A stretch of DNA of 64,000 bases from Heterohyrax brucei (GCA_028571685.1 CM053146.1:69190931-69254930), one strand, 5' to 3'. Counted from the first letter of the stretch, positions 12,428-24,893 are shown. Made by a program: numbers and translations. The notes: generated by a model from the letters alone, not told the origin.

Positions 12428-12592
12428 ACCAGACACCTCTGCCACTGAGTCAATTCTGACTCACAGAAACCGTTCCTACAGGGCAGAGTAGAACTGCTCC
12501 ACAGAATTTCCAAGGGCCACTTGGTAGTTTCAAACTGCCAACTTCTGGTCAGCTACCATATCTCTTAACCACTAAGCCATCAGGGTTTTCCA
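12428..12592 (-). mobile_element. AfroSINE copy
   Basis: Antisense short-form AfroSINE from 'ctctgccactgagtcaattc' to 'ccactaagccatcagggttt'. Confidence 0.87.
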
Positions 12593-13529
12593 ATGCATTC
12601 AGTCCATCAAAATGCTTGTCAACATTGCTACATTTGTTTACCTTCAGTTTGCTTGGTGGAGTCAAGTCAAAGAAATTAACAGTACTTCAAGGGCAAAGGG
12701 TTAGTTTTTTCAAGTTTAACCTTCACTGCCTTAGCTATTCTTGTTTCCACGTGATTGATGAGCCAAGACAAAGTCCACCTATGTTTCCATACATAATCTA
12801 CCCTCATTCATGATAAGGTGACTAACAAATCATGTGAGAAAACTTATAGCTTTTCAGTTACTTTGTTGAAAAATCTGTATGCTGTTGAAGAAGTATCAAA
12901 GTATTTAAGAAAATATTTTTAGCAGAGTAGTAAAATCAGATTTAAGTATCTCAATCTTTCTCTTTGATCTGATCAACGTTACCCTGTATCTCATAACTGG
13001 CCCTCTGTACAAATAATCCACTCAGAGTCAAATGTCTGGTGGCCTAGGTCTGGCTCTTAAATTGCCTAACAAAATCTCTAAATCTCGGGTTTCTTGTTTT
13101 CAAAGTCAGGAGAAGATAACCATCCTGCTTGTTGCAAAGGTTTGTTCTAGGAGTGATTTTTAAAAGTAAAGTATGTTGCAATAAGAAGAACCTGAGATAC
13201 TGTCCAGTCAAGCTCTCCTATTTAATAAACAAGAAAATCGAGGCCCAGGAAAAGTAAGAAATTTAATAAAGGTCAGTTTACTTAATAGCAGAACTAGGAT
13301 TAGGTTGTAGCTTCTGCTTCGTGTCTACTGATCTTTCTTCTCCATGAGACAATATAGTAAAAAAAAAAGTTCTGAAAACTAGGAAACAAATAAAGAATAT
13401 AGGACTAGAATGCTAGTAGAATAAAATAATATGATTTTCTAAATCTGACTTTTGTACTTCTCAAAGAAAACCTTCCTAAGCATCTCACAGTGGATTTCCT
13501 TAAAGAGTTACGAGGAAAATTTTTTTAAA
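12593..13529. other. Unassigned noncoding sequence with a MIR trace
   Basis: About 13200-13340 resembles an antisense MIR: 'caagaaaatcgaggcccagg', 'cagaactaggattaggttgt'. The remainder is AT-rich with no gene. Confidence 0.5.
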
Positions 13530-15820
13530 AATATTAGTTTTTAAGCCCTGGTTAAGCAAGGTACTACTAAAGAAGAAGAACACACTGGGAGGCCTCTCAT
13601 TACCTGACTTTAGAACACGCTACACTGCCACAGTGGTCAAAACAGCCTGGTACTGGTATAAGAACAGACAGATCGATCAGTGGAACAGAACTGAGACCCC
13701 AGAGATGACACCACCTGCCTATGAACAAGTGATATTCGACACAGGCCCTAAGACATTAAACTGGGGTAAAAACAGTCTCTTCAACAAATGGTGCTGGCAA
13801 AATTGGATATCCATCTGCAAGAAACTTAAACAAGATCCATATCTTACACCTTACACAAAAACCAACTCCAATTGGATAAAAGACCTAAATATCAAACCTA
13901 AAACGATAAAGCTCATCCAAGAAAAGATAGGAACAACAATGGAAGTTTTAATACACAATATGGACAGACTCCAAAATCTGTCAAAAAAAACACAATCATC
14001 AGAAGAGAAAATAGATAAATGGGATCTATTAAGAATTAAACACTTTTGCTCATCTGAAGACTTTATTAATAGAATTAAAAGAATACCTACAGAATGGGAA
14101 AAAATATTTGGAAACTCTATGTCAGACTGACACCTGATCTCCATAATCTATGCCAATAATCTATAAGATACTACAAAATATCAACAAGAAGAAGATAAAT
14201 CATCCAATTAAGCAATGGGCAAAGGAGATGGACAGACATTTCACTAAAGAAGAGATCCAGGCAGCCAAAAAACACATGCGGACATGTTCACGATCTTTAG
14301 TTATTAAAGAAATTCAAATCAAGATGACAATGAGATACCATCTCACCCCAGCATGGTTGGCCATGACCCAAAAAACACAAAACAACAAATGCTGGAGAGG
14401 CTGTGAAGAAAGTGGAACCCTCCTACACTGTTGGTGTAGTTGCAAAATTGTCCAGCCTCTTTGGAAAGCAATCTGGCGCTTCCTTAAAAAAATGGATATT
14501 GATATACCATTTGACCCAGTAATTCCACTACTTGGAATATATCATACAGAATCAAGGCCTTTCACACCAATGGACACATGCACCAGAATGTTTATCGCAG
14601 CACAGTCCACGATAGCCAAAAGATGGAATCAACCCAGATGCCCAACAACAGAAGAATGGATAGGTAAAGTATGGTATATATACTCAATGGAGCACTACGC
14701 AATGATAAAGAGCAACAATGACTTCAGGAAACATCTCATGACCTGGTTTCAACTGGAAGACATTATGTTGAGTGAAAGTAGTCAGCGACAAAAAGACAAA
14801 TATTGTATGAGACCTCTACAATAAGATCTCAAAAACAGACTTGTGTATAGAAGAAAAGATTCTGACAGCTGCAAGGGAGGGGAGGGAGAGAGGGAGCGGG
14901 GAGGGTTTAGATTAGATAGTTGCTAGGTATCTGGTTGGTTGAAATCGGTGACAGCACACATTAGAAACAAGAACAATATTAAGTGGACTTAAACATAACA
15001 TGAGTACTCCTTCCATCTTAACCCAATATTGCAAGGACAGAGTAGCCGGGGCAGGGGGCGGGGGACCATGCTCTTAGGTGAAAGCGAGGCCAATTGGCAC
15101 AACTAGTGTTTTGCTAAGATGGCTCTCTGCACCCCACATTGGTGAGTGGCGTCTGGGGTCTTAAAAGCTGCCAAGCTGCCATCTGAGGGCACAGCAAATG
15201 GTCCCAACTCAGCAGGAACGGATGCTCACCGAGGACCAAAATGACGTGGAGGAAAGACAACCCAGAAGACAAACAGGGCCACATCAGTGGGTGTCTACAT
15301 CGACTTGGGACCGGAAGAACCAGACGGTGCCCGGCCACCACCAGTGATAGCCGCGATGGAGCTCTCAGAGAGGAGTCTCACTGGCAACACAAGAATAAAA
15401 AGGGGTGCACCCTGAGATCTCCACTAAAAGACTTCAATTGATGGTCCAGTGGTTTCAGGGTTCCCCTGGGAGCATGGCCCCTCACCCTGATGCTGCCCTT
15501 CCTGCCACACTTCGGACAGGAGTGGATTGGACTTGGCGATGCAGTGACCATATATTGGATGCACTTTATGGTTCTATACATCTATAAGATGTCATCCTGC
15601 TGACCTCTGGCTGGAGGAAGGAGAGTGGGTGTAGAGGAGGGAAAAAAAGAGACTGTTGGGAGAATGAGACATGTATGGAGCAGAGAGTAATAGTGTGCTG
15701 TCACCGGGCAGGGAGAGCAGTGGAAGCTGCATATAGGTGTGTATGTAAATTTATACGGGAATGTACATTTTCACTCAGTTATATTAAATAAAAAATTTAC
15801 AAATATATATATTAGTTTTT
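13530..15820 (+). mobile_element. 5'-truncated L1 insertion with target-site duplication
   Basis: The body runs from about 13543 to 15804: ORF2 C-terminal part to 14824, then a 3' UTR and A-rich end. The flanks repeat 'atattagttttt' at 13531-13542 and 15809-15820, a target-site duplication typical of L1 endonuclease insertion. The UTR matches the 1.2-2.4 kb copy, including 'ggtcttaaaagctgccaagc'. It is 5'-truncated within ORF2. Confidence 0.92.
13550..14824 (+). pseudogene. L1 ORF2 C-terminal part, broken
   Basis: Homologous to the ORF2 tail at 1-1236. The first open part (to 14130) ends at a TGA where the other copy reads CGA, the result expected from CpG decay. Just downstream a roughly 10-bp partial duplication ('aatctatgccaataatctat', about 14146-14165) shifts the frame, and the protein resumes from about 14150 to 14824. 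The end (HLMTWFQLEDIMLSESSQ...) is longer than in the copy at 1 kb and probably represents the original C-terminus. The cysteine-rich segment [18 protein letters not shown] is present. Confidence 0.9.
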
Positions 15821-17611
15821 TTGTAACAGTGATTCCACTTTGTACAAAATTTTAATGCATGTAAGACTAATGTCCATCAGTGATCATCACGTGAATACAT
15901 CATATCAAGTTTGACATCTTTGTTCTCAATCTAATAATTTATTCAATTATGTGAACAGAATATTGGTTGAGCCTAGTAAGACAATAAATTATGGTTATTT
16001 TATTTCATTTCGTGATGAAAGCTAAACCTTAGCTATCTTTTTGATGATTTAATACTCCCAAAGAAAAGAGCCAATCTACCCCCAAAAAATATACCAGTGA
16101 GTTTAGACAGACTTTCTGGTCATTGATAGGTTTAGCTGTGACATGAATATGTATACAAAGAAAGTCCCAATCAATTTTTGACATGCAAAATGTGCAGGTT
16201 CAAAAGCAAGTGACCACAAAGTCACATTTTCAAACGCTAAACAAATCAAAAATCTTCTGAATCAGAGTCTAAGAAGAGTACTCTTTGGTTCTGTATTAAG
16301 CTCATTAAGTTTGCAATTAATTAATTCGTTTATCCTCAACACATTTCAAATGGCCTTACCCTCTTGCCTTCTCCAAAATGCCTGAGCTGACAATTACTAC
16401 TTTCAACTGTGTAATTATAGATTCAAAATTAAAAGAAAAAATGGAACCTGTGGCAGAATAGAGGCTGGAATCCTCTGTTGCAGTGTGCAAATCTAACAAA
16501 GGCTACATGAATCCAAATGAACCTGGACATCTGTTGTAGAAACTTAGAACCAAAATTATGTACAAAGTCGTTCTGATGTAGGGAATGGTCTAAGCAGTGT
16601 TCTGATGAATTTTCCACTTTCAAACAACAAATACTGTTTCAAGTAGCAACAAGAAAGAACATTGGTTTGGATTTTTCTTCTTTTCCTCATTGCTTTTTTA
16701 AGAAAGACGAGTGCTTTAAAATGTTTTAAATTTTTTATCTGTGGTTATAAGCCAGCAGAAAACCTAAGACTTTATACTGTAGAAACTTATTTTGACATGT
16801 ACAATTCTGAAAATCAGGGCTAATTCTAAAGTGTTTTACTGTATCATTGTATTTTTTGTTGTATATGGATATGTTAGGCTTCTTAGAAAGCCCTGTGCTC
16901 AGACTGCCTTGTCATTTTTGCTTCTTAGGTTTTTGTCTTACTGGAATTCTGTTCCTTTTCTCATATCAAAATTCTGAATTTCTTTCACGTACCAGTTTAA
17001 GTCCAAATTCAACCACAGATCTTTCCATGAATGCTTTAGGTTCTGTTGCCTTTCTTTCTTTTTAAAATTTCCAAAAGTAATACCATCCAGATACATTTAT
17101 TATTTCACTAAATTCATATTTAGTACCTGGCTCGTTCCATGCACTGTTATTAAGCACCAAACCTACTAAGAGCACTATATGTGAGAGTGATATTCTTTCT
17201 TACATACTCTGATCCAGAAGGGTGCTCTTACATATTACCTCATTTAATCCTCATGGTATTTAAGTTAGGTAAAATAGTCATCCCAACGTTATAGGTATGA
17301 AAACTGACCCCATTAGGAGATTGGGCTACTACCTCAAGGTTTCAAAGACAATATTTCTTCCTAATCACTCTCTGTATTCCTCATCGCTACATCTGCATTG
17401 ATGCCTAGCTCTGTGAGAATTTTGGTGTTGTTCTTTAAGCCTTTTTCCCATTCCTTGACTTGCTAGAGAAAAGGTACATATTCGCTAAAATATTTATTGA
17501 CTGATTGCTGAGTATGAGTTTGATTCAAGTTTTAGTAGAAACCTATGCAGATTTTTTTCAAAGACTGTGTAACACAGTTGGAAGGATTTTCTGTATTCTA
17601 AATAATAATAT
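15821..17611. other. Unassigned noncoding sequence with a MIR trace
   Basis: About 17225-17350 resembles antisense MIR ('tattacctcatttaatcctc', 'aggtatgaaaactgacccc'). The rest shows no gene or repeat I recognise. Short frames at 16.4-17.1 kb are hydrophobic or compositionally biased and unsupported. Confidence 0.45.
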
Positions 17612-17745
17612 TATGGAGCAGAGAGGAATAGTGTGCTGTCCGGGCAGGGAGAGCAGTGGAAGCTGCATATAGGTGGGGCATGTAAATTTATACAGGAATG
17701 TACATTTTCACTCAGTCATAATAAAAAAAGAAAATAAAAAAAAAT
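17612..17745 (+). mobile_element. L1 3'-end fragment
   Basis: The last ~110 bp of the younger L1 3' UTR ('gcagagaggaatagtgtgct', 'gcagtggaagctgcatatag', 'aatgtacattttcactcagt') followed by an A-rich tail. A heavily 5'-truncated insertion; no clear target-site duplication was found. Confidence 0.88.
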
Positions 17746-18754
17746 CATTTAAGATTCATAGTTAGGACCTTAATAAGGCTGAACAACAACAAAAAAAAAG
17801 GCATAAATAAGGACACTGAGTAAAATAGTATATATTACTCAAACCTAGCCTCTAGGATAAAGATACTATTAAAATATACAGCCATAGTTTGTTTTGAAAT
17901 CTGGCCAGTCTAAGAAGTCAAAATCACAGAAGCTCTACTATCTCAGTTTGGTGTCTCCAGAGAAACCAAACAAGCTTTGCCAGACATCCATATATATTGG
18001 AGGCAAGTCATACCTTCAATAAACTCCCTTTTTGATTGATTTGCTGCTCACATCATATCACTACACAAGGGATGACTACATCAGATCATGAAATGGAGGA
18101 TGATCACATCATTACATGACTGCCAAATTACTGAGAACCACAATCTAATCAAATTGACACATAATGACTTACTTAATCTCTTGGGCCTTTGTTCTTCATG
18201 GATTTGATGAAGAATAACCACCTTTGAGGATAGTGAGTAGGGATATTGGGGAACTGTCTGGCACAGTGCAGTGAGTCAATGAATGGAAGCCATATTATCA
18301 CCTGCTTTGGTTATACAGCAATGGTTATTGTTTACCTCTTACAGAGTCCCGAGAAGAATGGTAGCTAAGATAGAGAAATCCAGCAGAGAAGACAAAAGCT
18401 AGGGTTGTGGCCCTTAGCCCCAGCAGTATATCAGAATCACCTAGCCTCAGCCCCCAAAGGTTTTGAATAATTGGGATCCGGCATCTGTGTTTAAAAAAAC
18501 AAAAAAATCCAGCAGGCAATCCAACTGATCAGGTAGCATGGCAATTTGCTGATGTAAAACACTGTGTACTTCTTTGGGAAAAGAGCAACGGGGTACACAT
18601 TCAGACAAGAGGACAAGGGAGCCTCACACAGAAGGAATTCTAGGCCACAGCAAACTAGGAACGGTTTCCCCTGCCCAGTAGATTTGCCACGTTCCTTAAT
18701 CCACTTCTAAATCTCTTCCACTTCCAAATCTTCCCTAGTAAATTCTATCTCCCT
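17746..18754. other. Unassigned noncoding sequence with a possible hAT-type fragment
   Basis: About 18405-18495 ('atatcagaatcacctagcct', 'gggatccggcatctgtgttt') resembles non-autonomous hAT elements of the MER20-like group; assignment is tentative. The rest is unassigned. Confidence 0.35.
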
Positions 18755-18860
18755 CTCCCAGGCACTCCTTGGAAACTCTATGAAGCAGTTCTACCCTGAC
18801 CTCTGGGGTTGCTTTGAGTTGGACCTGACTCGATGGCAGTAGGTTTGTTTTGGGGTTTTC
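18755..18860 (+). mobile_element. AfroSINE, 5'-truncated
   Basis: Lacks the tRNA head; begins 'ggcactccttggaaactcta' and runs through 'gacctgactcgatggcagta' to 'ggtttgttttgg'. Confidence 0.85.
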
Positions 18861-19231
18861 TCAAGCTTAAAGCAGACTACTAGGAAGGAAAAAGAGTATA
18901 ATAGAATGATTTTTCTCTGTTAAGAGAGCTCCATAACCTATCTTATCAATATACTGAAAGATTTGAACATTCTCAACCTTTCAAGTAATGTGCATTCTAA
19001 GTGTAACAGCAACTCAGATTATGCATGTATACTATCTTAAAGCAAACTAGGCAGTCACCAAGGACAAAATTTCTCCTTCAGATCTCTATAAAAATCTAGA
19101 CTCTCAACTTTGTGCTATTCTTTATTGAAAAACAAAACAAAATTCATTTGAGACCTTCAAGAGAACAGCAAATCAAAAATGTGACTCATTTTCATTTAAT
19201 AATAGTTTACATTCTATGTATATATTCACAC

Positions 19232-19785
19232 TTCTTGTTGTTGTTGCCTATAGCTGAGTCAGTTTCACTCATAGCAGCCCTGCAAGACAAAGTAGAATTG
19301 TCCCATAGGGTTTCCTAGGCTGAAATGTTTTCAAAAGCAGAACACCAATCTTTCTCCCCGGGAAACCAAAACCAAGGCCACCACTTGGTCCAACTCATAG
19401 TGACCCTATAACCAAAAACCAAACCCATGGCCTCTGAATCGTGTCCAACTCATAGCCACCCTAGAGGTCTGAGTAGAACTGCCCCATACATTTTCCAAGG
19501 AGTGCCTGGTGGATTTGAAACGTAGACCTTTTGGTTAGCAGAAAAGTACTTAACCCACTACACCACCAGAGTTTCCAGTGACCCTAATGGTTAAGCGACT
19601 TTAGGACACAGTGAAAATGCTCCAAAGAGTTTCCAAGGACCACCTGGCGAATTCAAATTGCTGATCTTTTGTTTAGCAGATGTAGCACCTAACCACTGAG
19701 CCATCTCGGTTTCCTTCCCAGGCAGCAGCTGATAAATTTGAACCACTGACCTTTTGTTAGCAGCAATTGCTTAACAGTTATGACT
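19232..19785 (-). mobile_element. Three AfroSINEs nested inside one another
   Basis: Outer copy: 19232-19361 and 19715-19785 ('gttgcctatagctgagtcag' ... 'ttctcccc' then 'cagctgataaatttgaacca'). Middle copy inserted in it: 19362-19410 and 19578-19714. Inner copy inserted in the middle one: 19411-19577 ('aaaaaccaaacccatggcct' to 'caccaccagagtttcc'). The inner copy is bounded by 'agtgacccta' on both sides (about 19398-19407 and 19577-19586), a target-site duplication that supports the order of insertion. All three lie in the same orientation. Confidence 0.8.

Positions 19786-19827
<42 letters not shown>
19786..19827. repeat. (CA)n microsatellite
   Basis: About 20 uninterrupted CA units between two antisense AfroSINE segments. 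The antisense open frame at 19771-20025 (a Val-Cys run) is a by-product of this repeat. Confidence 0.95.
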
Positions 19828-19828
<1 letters not shown>

Positions 19829-20006
19829 AAAAACCTCTGCCATCCAGCTGATTCTGACCATAGTGATCCTATAGGACAGATTAGAACTTGCCCATAGGGT
19901 TTCCAAGGAGCAGTTGGAGGATCCCAACTGCCAACATTTTGGTTAGCAGTCAAGCTCTTAACCACCCACTGCACCACCAGATATCCATTGTACCACCAGG
20001 GCTCCT
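19829..20006 (-). mobile_element. AfroSINE copy
   Basis: Antisense short-form copy: 'gccatccagctgattctgac', 'catagggtttccaaggagca', 'cttaaccacccactgcacca', ending at 'ccaccagggctcctt'. A short duplication of the 'gcaccacca' end appears at the 5' head. Confidence 0.85.
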
Positions 20007-20289
20007 TATGTTCACACACATACATATATATTGTTAGTAAACAAAAATATCATCTTTTGAATATTAGGGTATCATCGGATCACCTGGCTTTATAGAAATT
20101 CAAAGAAAAAATCATAAATCAAAAGCTGTAAATATGGAATCTCTACCACGACAGATAAAAACATGAAATGTTTCCATAAACCATAACATGTTACTGGAAA
20201 TTTCAAGTTTATCCCTGCCTGATTTTTATGTGTGTCAGGATTAAGTATTTCCATATCTCACCAAAACTGAATTTTATAGCTCTTGAAAA

Positions 20290-20505
20290 AAGAGCACTGG
20301 TACAGTAACAGTTAAGTGTCCTGCTGCTAAACAAAAAGTTCACAGTTCACACCCACGCACCCACCCAGAGACTCCACAGGAAAAAGATCTGGCAATCTAT
20401 TTCCACAAAGATTACAGGAGGAAACAAAAAGAAAGAAACCCTATGTGACAGTTCTACTCAGTCACATGGGATCACTATGAGTCAGAATCGACTCAACTGA
20501 TTAAC
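20290..20505 (+). mobile_element. AfroSINE copy, variant with a different middle
   Basis: Sense SINE with head 'gagcactggtacagtaacag', a middle 'aaaagatctggcaatctatt' plus 'ccacaaagattacagg', and tail 'tcactatgagtcagaatcga'. The middle differs from the short form. An A/G-rich expansion lies at about 20413-20440. Confidence 0.8.
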
Positions 20506-21349
20506 TGTCTACATAAGAAATCTCATTTAGAAAATATTTCATCTCAAGTTGCCTTACTTATCCCTAGCATGCAGTGCCCTATGGGATTCTTTCTCCTTTA
20601 TCAAGAATAATATGCATGTTAAGGAATCAAAGAACCAATTGCTGCAGTTAAGAATTAGACCCATGACACTCTGGTCTGTGCCTCTAAGGCAATGGAGGCA
20701 TGGTAGCTAAAAGTGAGGCTCCTGGATTCTTCAACTAGCACTACATTTCCTTAGGGTGCCTTGACACTAATTTCTAAATTTATCTGGACTTCACGTCCTT
20801 GATCTTAAAATAAAGCCAAATAATTCATGTGTGATGAGCTTGCTATAAATGTTAAACGAGATCTACACATACAATACTTAGTATATTCCTTGAATATAAA
20901 TATTGGTTAAGAAATATTGTCATTACTATAATTATTATCAGCTGATAAGAGTTTATCATTTAAACCAGCATGAGATTAGAATTTAAGCTCTTCAACAGCA
21001 AGGTCATGTCATACTTTTGTGTTTTTAATATACAGTGACTGTGGACTGTATGACAGACTGAATGGAAAATGGCTAGATGAGTGAACCAACTAATGTAAAT
21101 GTACACAAGACAATACAAGATTTATAGCCAAACTATCAATTATATAAATTTAGTCAACCCATCAATTAGGTAGAAATAATAATCATACTAGATAGATAGT
21201 TGATTGAACTGACCTAGTGTTTAATTTCTGAATTCATAGGCTCATACACGAAGGTCCAGCACAGCAGAACTCACATTAATATCTGAAGGGATGGACATAA
21301 AATCATTGGGAAAGGTGAGCGTGGCATTTATATCAAACTAGAGCAAAGG
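20506..21349. other. Unassigned noncoding sequence with a MIR-like trace
   Basis: About 20790-20910 weakly resembles a sense MIR 3' half. No gene recognised. Confidence 0.4.
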
Positions 21350-22360
21350 TATTGGGCACATCTGTTGCAAAAGATCTCTTGAAAGCGTGAAAAAGCAAAG
21401 GTGTCACTTTGAGAACTAAGGTACACCTAACCCAAAACATGGTGTTTTCATATGTAGACAATGAATAAGAAAGCACAAAGAATCAATGCTTTTGAATCAT
21501 GGTACTGTTGAACTATATTGAATATACCACAGGAGACCAAAATAACAAAGAAATCTATCTTGAAAGATTTACAGCCAGAACGCTCCTTAGAAGTGGGGTG
21601 GTGAGACCTCAGCCTACGTATTTTGGCCTTGTTATTAAGAGTGACAAGTACCTCGAAAACAACCTCAAAGTAGAAGAAGATCCTGAACAAGACGGACTGT
21701 CTCAGTGGCTTCAACAATACACTTTTTTTTTTTTTAACTGTGATTGAGTAAAAGTGTACAATCCAGTTTAAATTTGCATGCCTACTAATCTGTAGCTCCT
21801 TCTGCTCTCCTTGCCCGGTGACAGCACACTCTTCCTTTCCGTTCTATACATATCATACCCTTTTCACAATCTCCTGTCCCCTCCTCTCCACTCTGTCCAC
21901 CCCCTTCTAGTAAGAGGCTAGTAGGGCAACATCCAATAGATGCATAAAACCATAAAGTGCACACATGATACGGTCACTCTGTGTCCCTAAGTCCAATGCA
22001 TTCCTGTCCAAAGAGTTGACCTCAGTAATGATTTATGATCATGTGGCAGCAACAGGTCTCGGGGCCTTGCTTCCAAGGGAACTCTCAGGCCTTTCGACCA
22101 TCATTTGTAGTCTTTTAATGGAGTTCTTTGAATGTATCCCTCTTTATCTCATGTTGCCCCTGGGACTTGACACTGTGGGCCCCATCACAGCTGTCATTGA
22201 TGGTGGCTGGGCACCGTCTTCATCTTCTGGTCTCATTCAACGACGGGCTTAAATGTAGCTACCCGTGTGAAGATGGTGCAGGAGCAGGCAGTGTCCTGTT
22301 CTGCTGAATACTGAGGTCACTGTTCATCAGAATCAACTTGACAGCACCTCACAACAGCAG
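21350..22360 (+). mobile_element. RTE LINE 3' end, split by an L1
   Basis: RTE-clade 3' coding end and tail. Left part 21350-21720 ('gtgtcactttgagaactaag', 'gaacgctccttagaagtggg', 'ggcttcaacaatac'); right part 22253-22360 ('aagatggtgcaggagcaggc', 'gcagtgtcctgttctgctga', 'acagcacctcacaacagcag'). Homologous blocks recur at 27.2-27.7, 56.1-56.5 and 60.8-61.3 kb. Broken by substitutions and by the L1 at 21721-22252. Confidence 0.88.
21721..22252 (-). mobile_element. L1 3'-UTR insertion (antisense) inside the RTE
   Basis: Starts with a poly-T run (21723-21735, the reverse-complement poly-A), then 'aaagtgtacaatcc', 'gcccggtgacagcacactct', 'caccgtcttcatcttctggt'. RTE sequence 'ttcaacaatac' on the left and 'ttcaacgac' on the right suggests a roughly 9-11 bp target-site duplication. 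The overlapping open frame at 21965-22252 is antisense L1 UTR, not a gene. Confidence 0.85.
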
Positions 22361-23880
22361 AGTAAAAAGGAAGTACAGAAGGCTGGAAACCAGGGAAGCA
22401 GCATGGGAATAGGGAGAGCAGAGAACATAGACAAAGGAAACTTAGGAAAACTATGAAGCAGGGGAAGCAAAGGGTAAAGAAAAATCATTTTCTTTCCTAA
22501 GAATAACAACATGACTGCCTTGGAAAAATTACACTAGGCATTCTGATACTAAGAAGAAGTGAACACTGAAGTAGCCACATTTGCTCCTGGAAAGGACTGC
22601 CTCCACCTTAAGTATTACTAGAAACACATTATGCATTAAACAAATGTGGATACTTCTTGGTTGCTTAAAATTTGAAACTTAAAATCATTTTAAAAAGTAC
22701 TGAAACCATACTTCCAAAAATATAAACAAGCAACAACACTGAAAACAACAAATTTAACAAACTTTTAAAACAATCTCTGTAGCTAGAAAATCATAAATTA
22801 GAAACAGATTGATGTCCGTGTTCCTAATTGGACCTCTGGCATAGATTTGATTGTAGTGACAACTACCACTCATTTATTGTATTAATTTTCCCAAGGTCAC
22901 CTGGCCGATATCCCACCATCACAGAAAATTCCACTTCTATGAATTTGTTTCTTGTCACAGACACATCAGATGAAAAGAAAATGAGTTAACAGCCAGCACT
23001 TAGGGGCTGTTGAAGTGGCAGAAGGTTCAGTTCCTTTAGAACAATGACTCTGGCTTGACGTTGTGTGATTGTAAGGTAAAATACTGTCTCACCTGAAAAA
23101 GCCTTTGTCTATCACTGAAATAGTATGCCTATTGTTAAAAGTGAAATATGAATCTCCAAATTTATGAGAAACTGTGCTGTTAGTCATCAAATATATCCAA
23201 GTATTTTTTAATTGTCTTTGCTCTGTTTTCTAAAATGATATTACACATACATTCTTTTCAGCTCTCTCCCTTTCACACACACAGACTGCATGCACTTGTC
23301 AAAGGATGCTCTTTAGTCAGCATCCTGTTATCTGAATCTTAATGCTATTAAATCTCCAATGTGTTTGAAAGAGAGGTGTCACATTCATCACAAAGAATGG
23401 CAAGAATGAATCACCAACAGTGTGGTTCTGAAAGTTAGCTGTCTACCAGAAATGAAGTACTACTAACTACAACACAATTCCATCAAGATGAATAGATATG
23501 TGTAGAAAACAGTTACTAATAAGACACTTGAAAAACTGATGTATATAGTAAGCAGGCTGAAGTGGAAAGGACTAACCAGGAAAATGGCAAACTGGATACC
23601 AAGGTGTGGTAGTATGACTCTGAGTCAAGTTTTAAAGTCAATATATCATTAAAATAAGAACAAATAGTATGGAAACTTCCAGGAAAGAGCTCCAGTGTAA
23701 AAGGAAAATTTTTACCATAAGTTCAGGTCTCAAGTTCTATCCTAACAAATCCAACCAGCATACTGTTCTCTACCAGGGTCCATGCCATCTTCAGTGCTAA
23801 AAGCTACCAATGTATTAACACATTTGACCTAATTTTCATTAATTATGAGTAGTTTGAATCAAAGCACTAGCAAGTATAAC
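22361..23880. other. Noncoding sequence without recognisable repeats
   Basis: About 1.5 kb with no gene or repeat I can name. About 22790-23200 has balanced, non-simple composition and could be unique conserved sequence, but nothing specific supports a function. Confidence 0.4.
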
Positions 23881-24893
23881 CGTGTTGTTGTTAAAACACT
23901 ATCTAGTCAGTTCTGACACATGGTGACTCTACATACAACAGAAAGAAACAACCCCCAGTCTGGTGCCATTGTAACAATGTCTGTCATGCTTGAGATCCAT
24001 TGCTGCAGCCATTGTTGATCTATCTCAGTGAGGGTCTTCCTCTTTCCTGCTGACCCTGTACTTTATGAACCATGATATCCTGGGACAGGTCCCTCTGGAT
24101 AACATATCCAAGTTATGTGAGAAATTTGACAATCCTTGCTTCTGAGGAGCATTCTGGTACTGCTTCTTCCAAGACAAATTTATTCATCTTTCTGGCAGTC
24201 TATGGAATACCCAATATTCTTCACTGGCATTATAATTCAAAGATATCAATTCTTCTTCTATCTTCCTATTCACTGCCTAGTCTCATATGTAAATGAGATG
24301 ACTGAAAACACCATGGCTTGAGTCAGATACACCTTAGTTCTCGAAGTGACATCTTTGCTTTTCAGCTTTTGCAGCTGATTTGTCCAGTGCGATATGTCTT
24401 TTAGTTTCTTGAATGCTGCTTCAATGAATGTTGATTGTGGATCCAAATAAAATGCTATCCTTGACAACTTCAATATTGCCTCCATTTGTCATAATGTTGC
24501 TTACTGATTGTGTTGTAAGGATTTTTGTTTCGTATTGAGGTGCAATCCATATAGACGGCTGTAGTCTTTGATCAACATCAGTAATTACTTCAAGTTCTAT
24601 TCGCTTTCAGCAAGCAAGGCTGAGTCATCTGCATATCTCAGGTTGTTAATCAGTTCTCCACCAACCTCGATGCCCTATTCTTCATCATATAGTCCAATTT
24701 CTCAGACTACAGACTCTCATGTACTGCCAAAAGAACAAACAGATCTGTTCTGGGAGAAGCACAGGTTTCTCAGCATACAGACTGAATAAGTATGGTTGAA
24801 GGATATAACCCTGATGCACACCTTTCCTGACTTTAAACCACATAGTATCCCCTTGTTCTGCTGTAACAACTGCCTCTTGCTTGGTCTGCAAGG

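Noticed and set aside
19232..19785. CRISPR-like spaced direct repeats
   Set aside because: The repeated words ('ggtttccaaggag', 'ccttttggttagcag') are AfroSINE internal motifs in nested copies of a vertebrate SINE, with no regular repeat-spacer structure.
19771..20025. Antisense frame with a Val-Cys repeat protein
   Set aside because: It is the translation of the (CA)n microsatellite and flanking AfroSINE.
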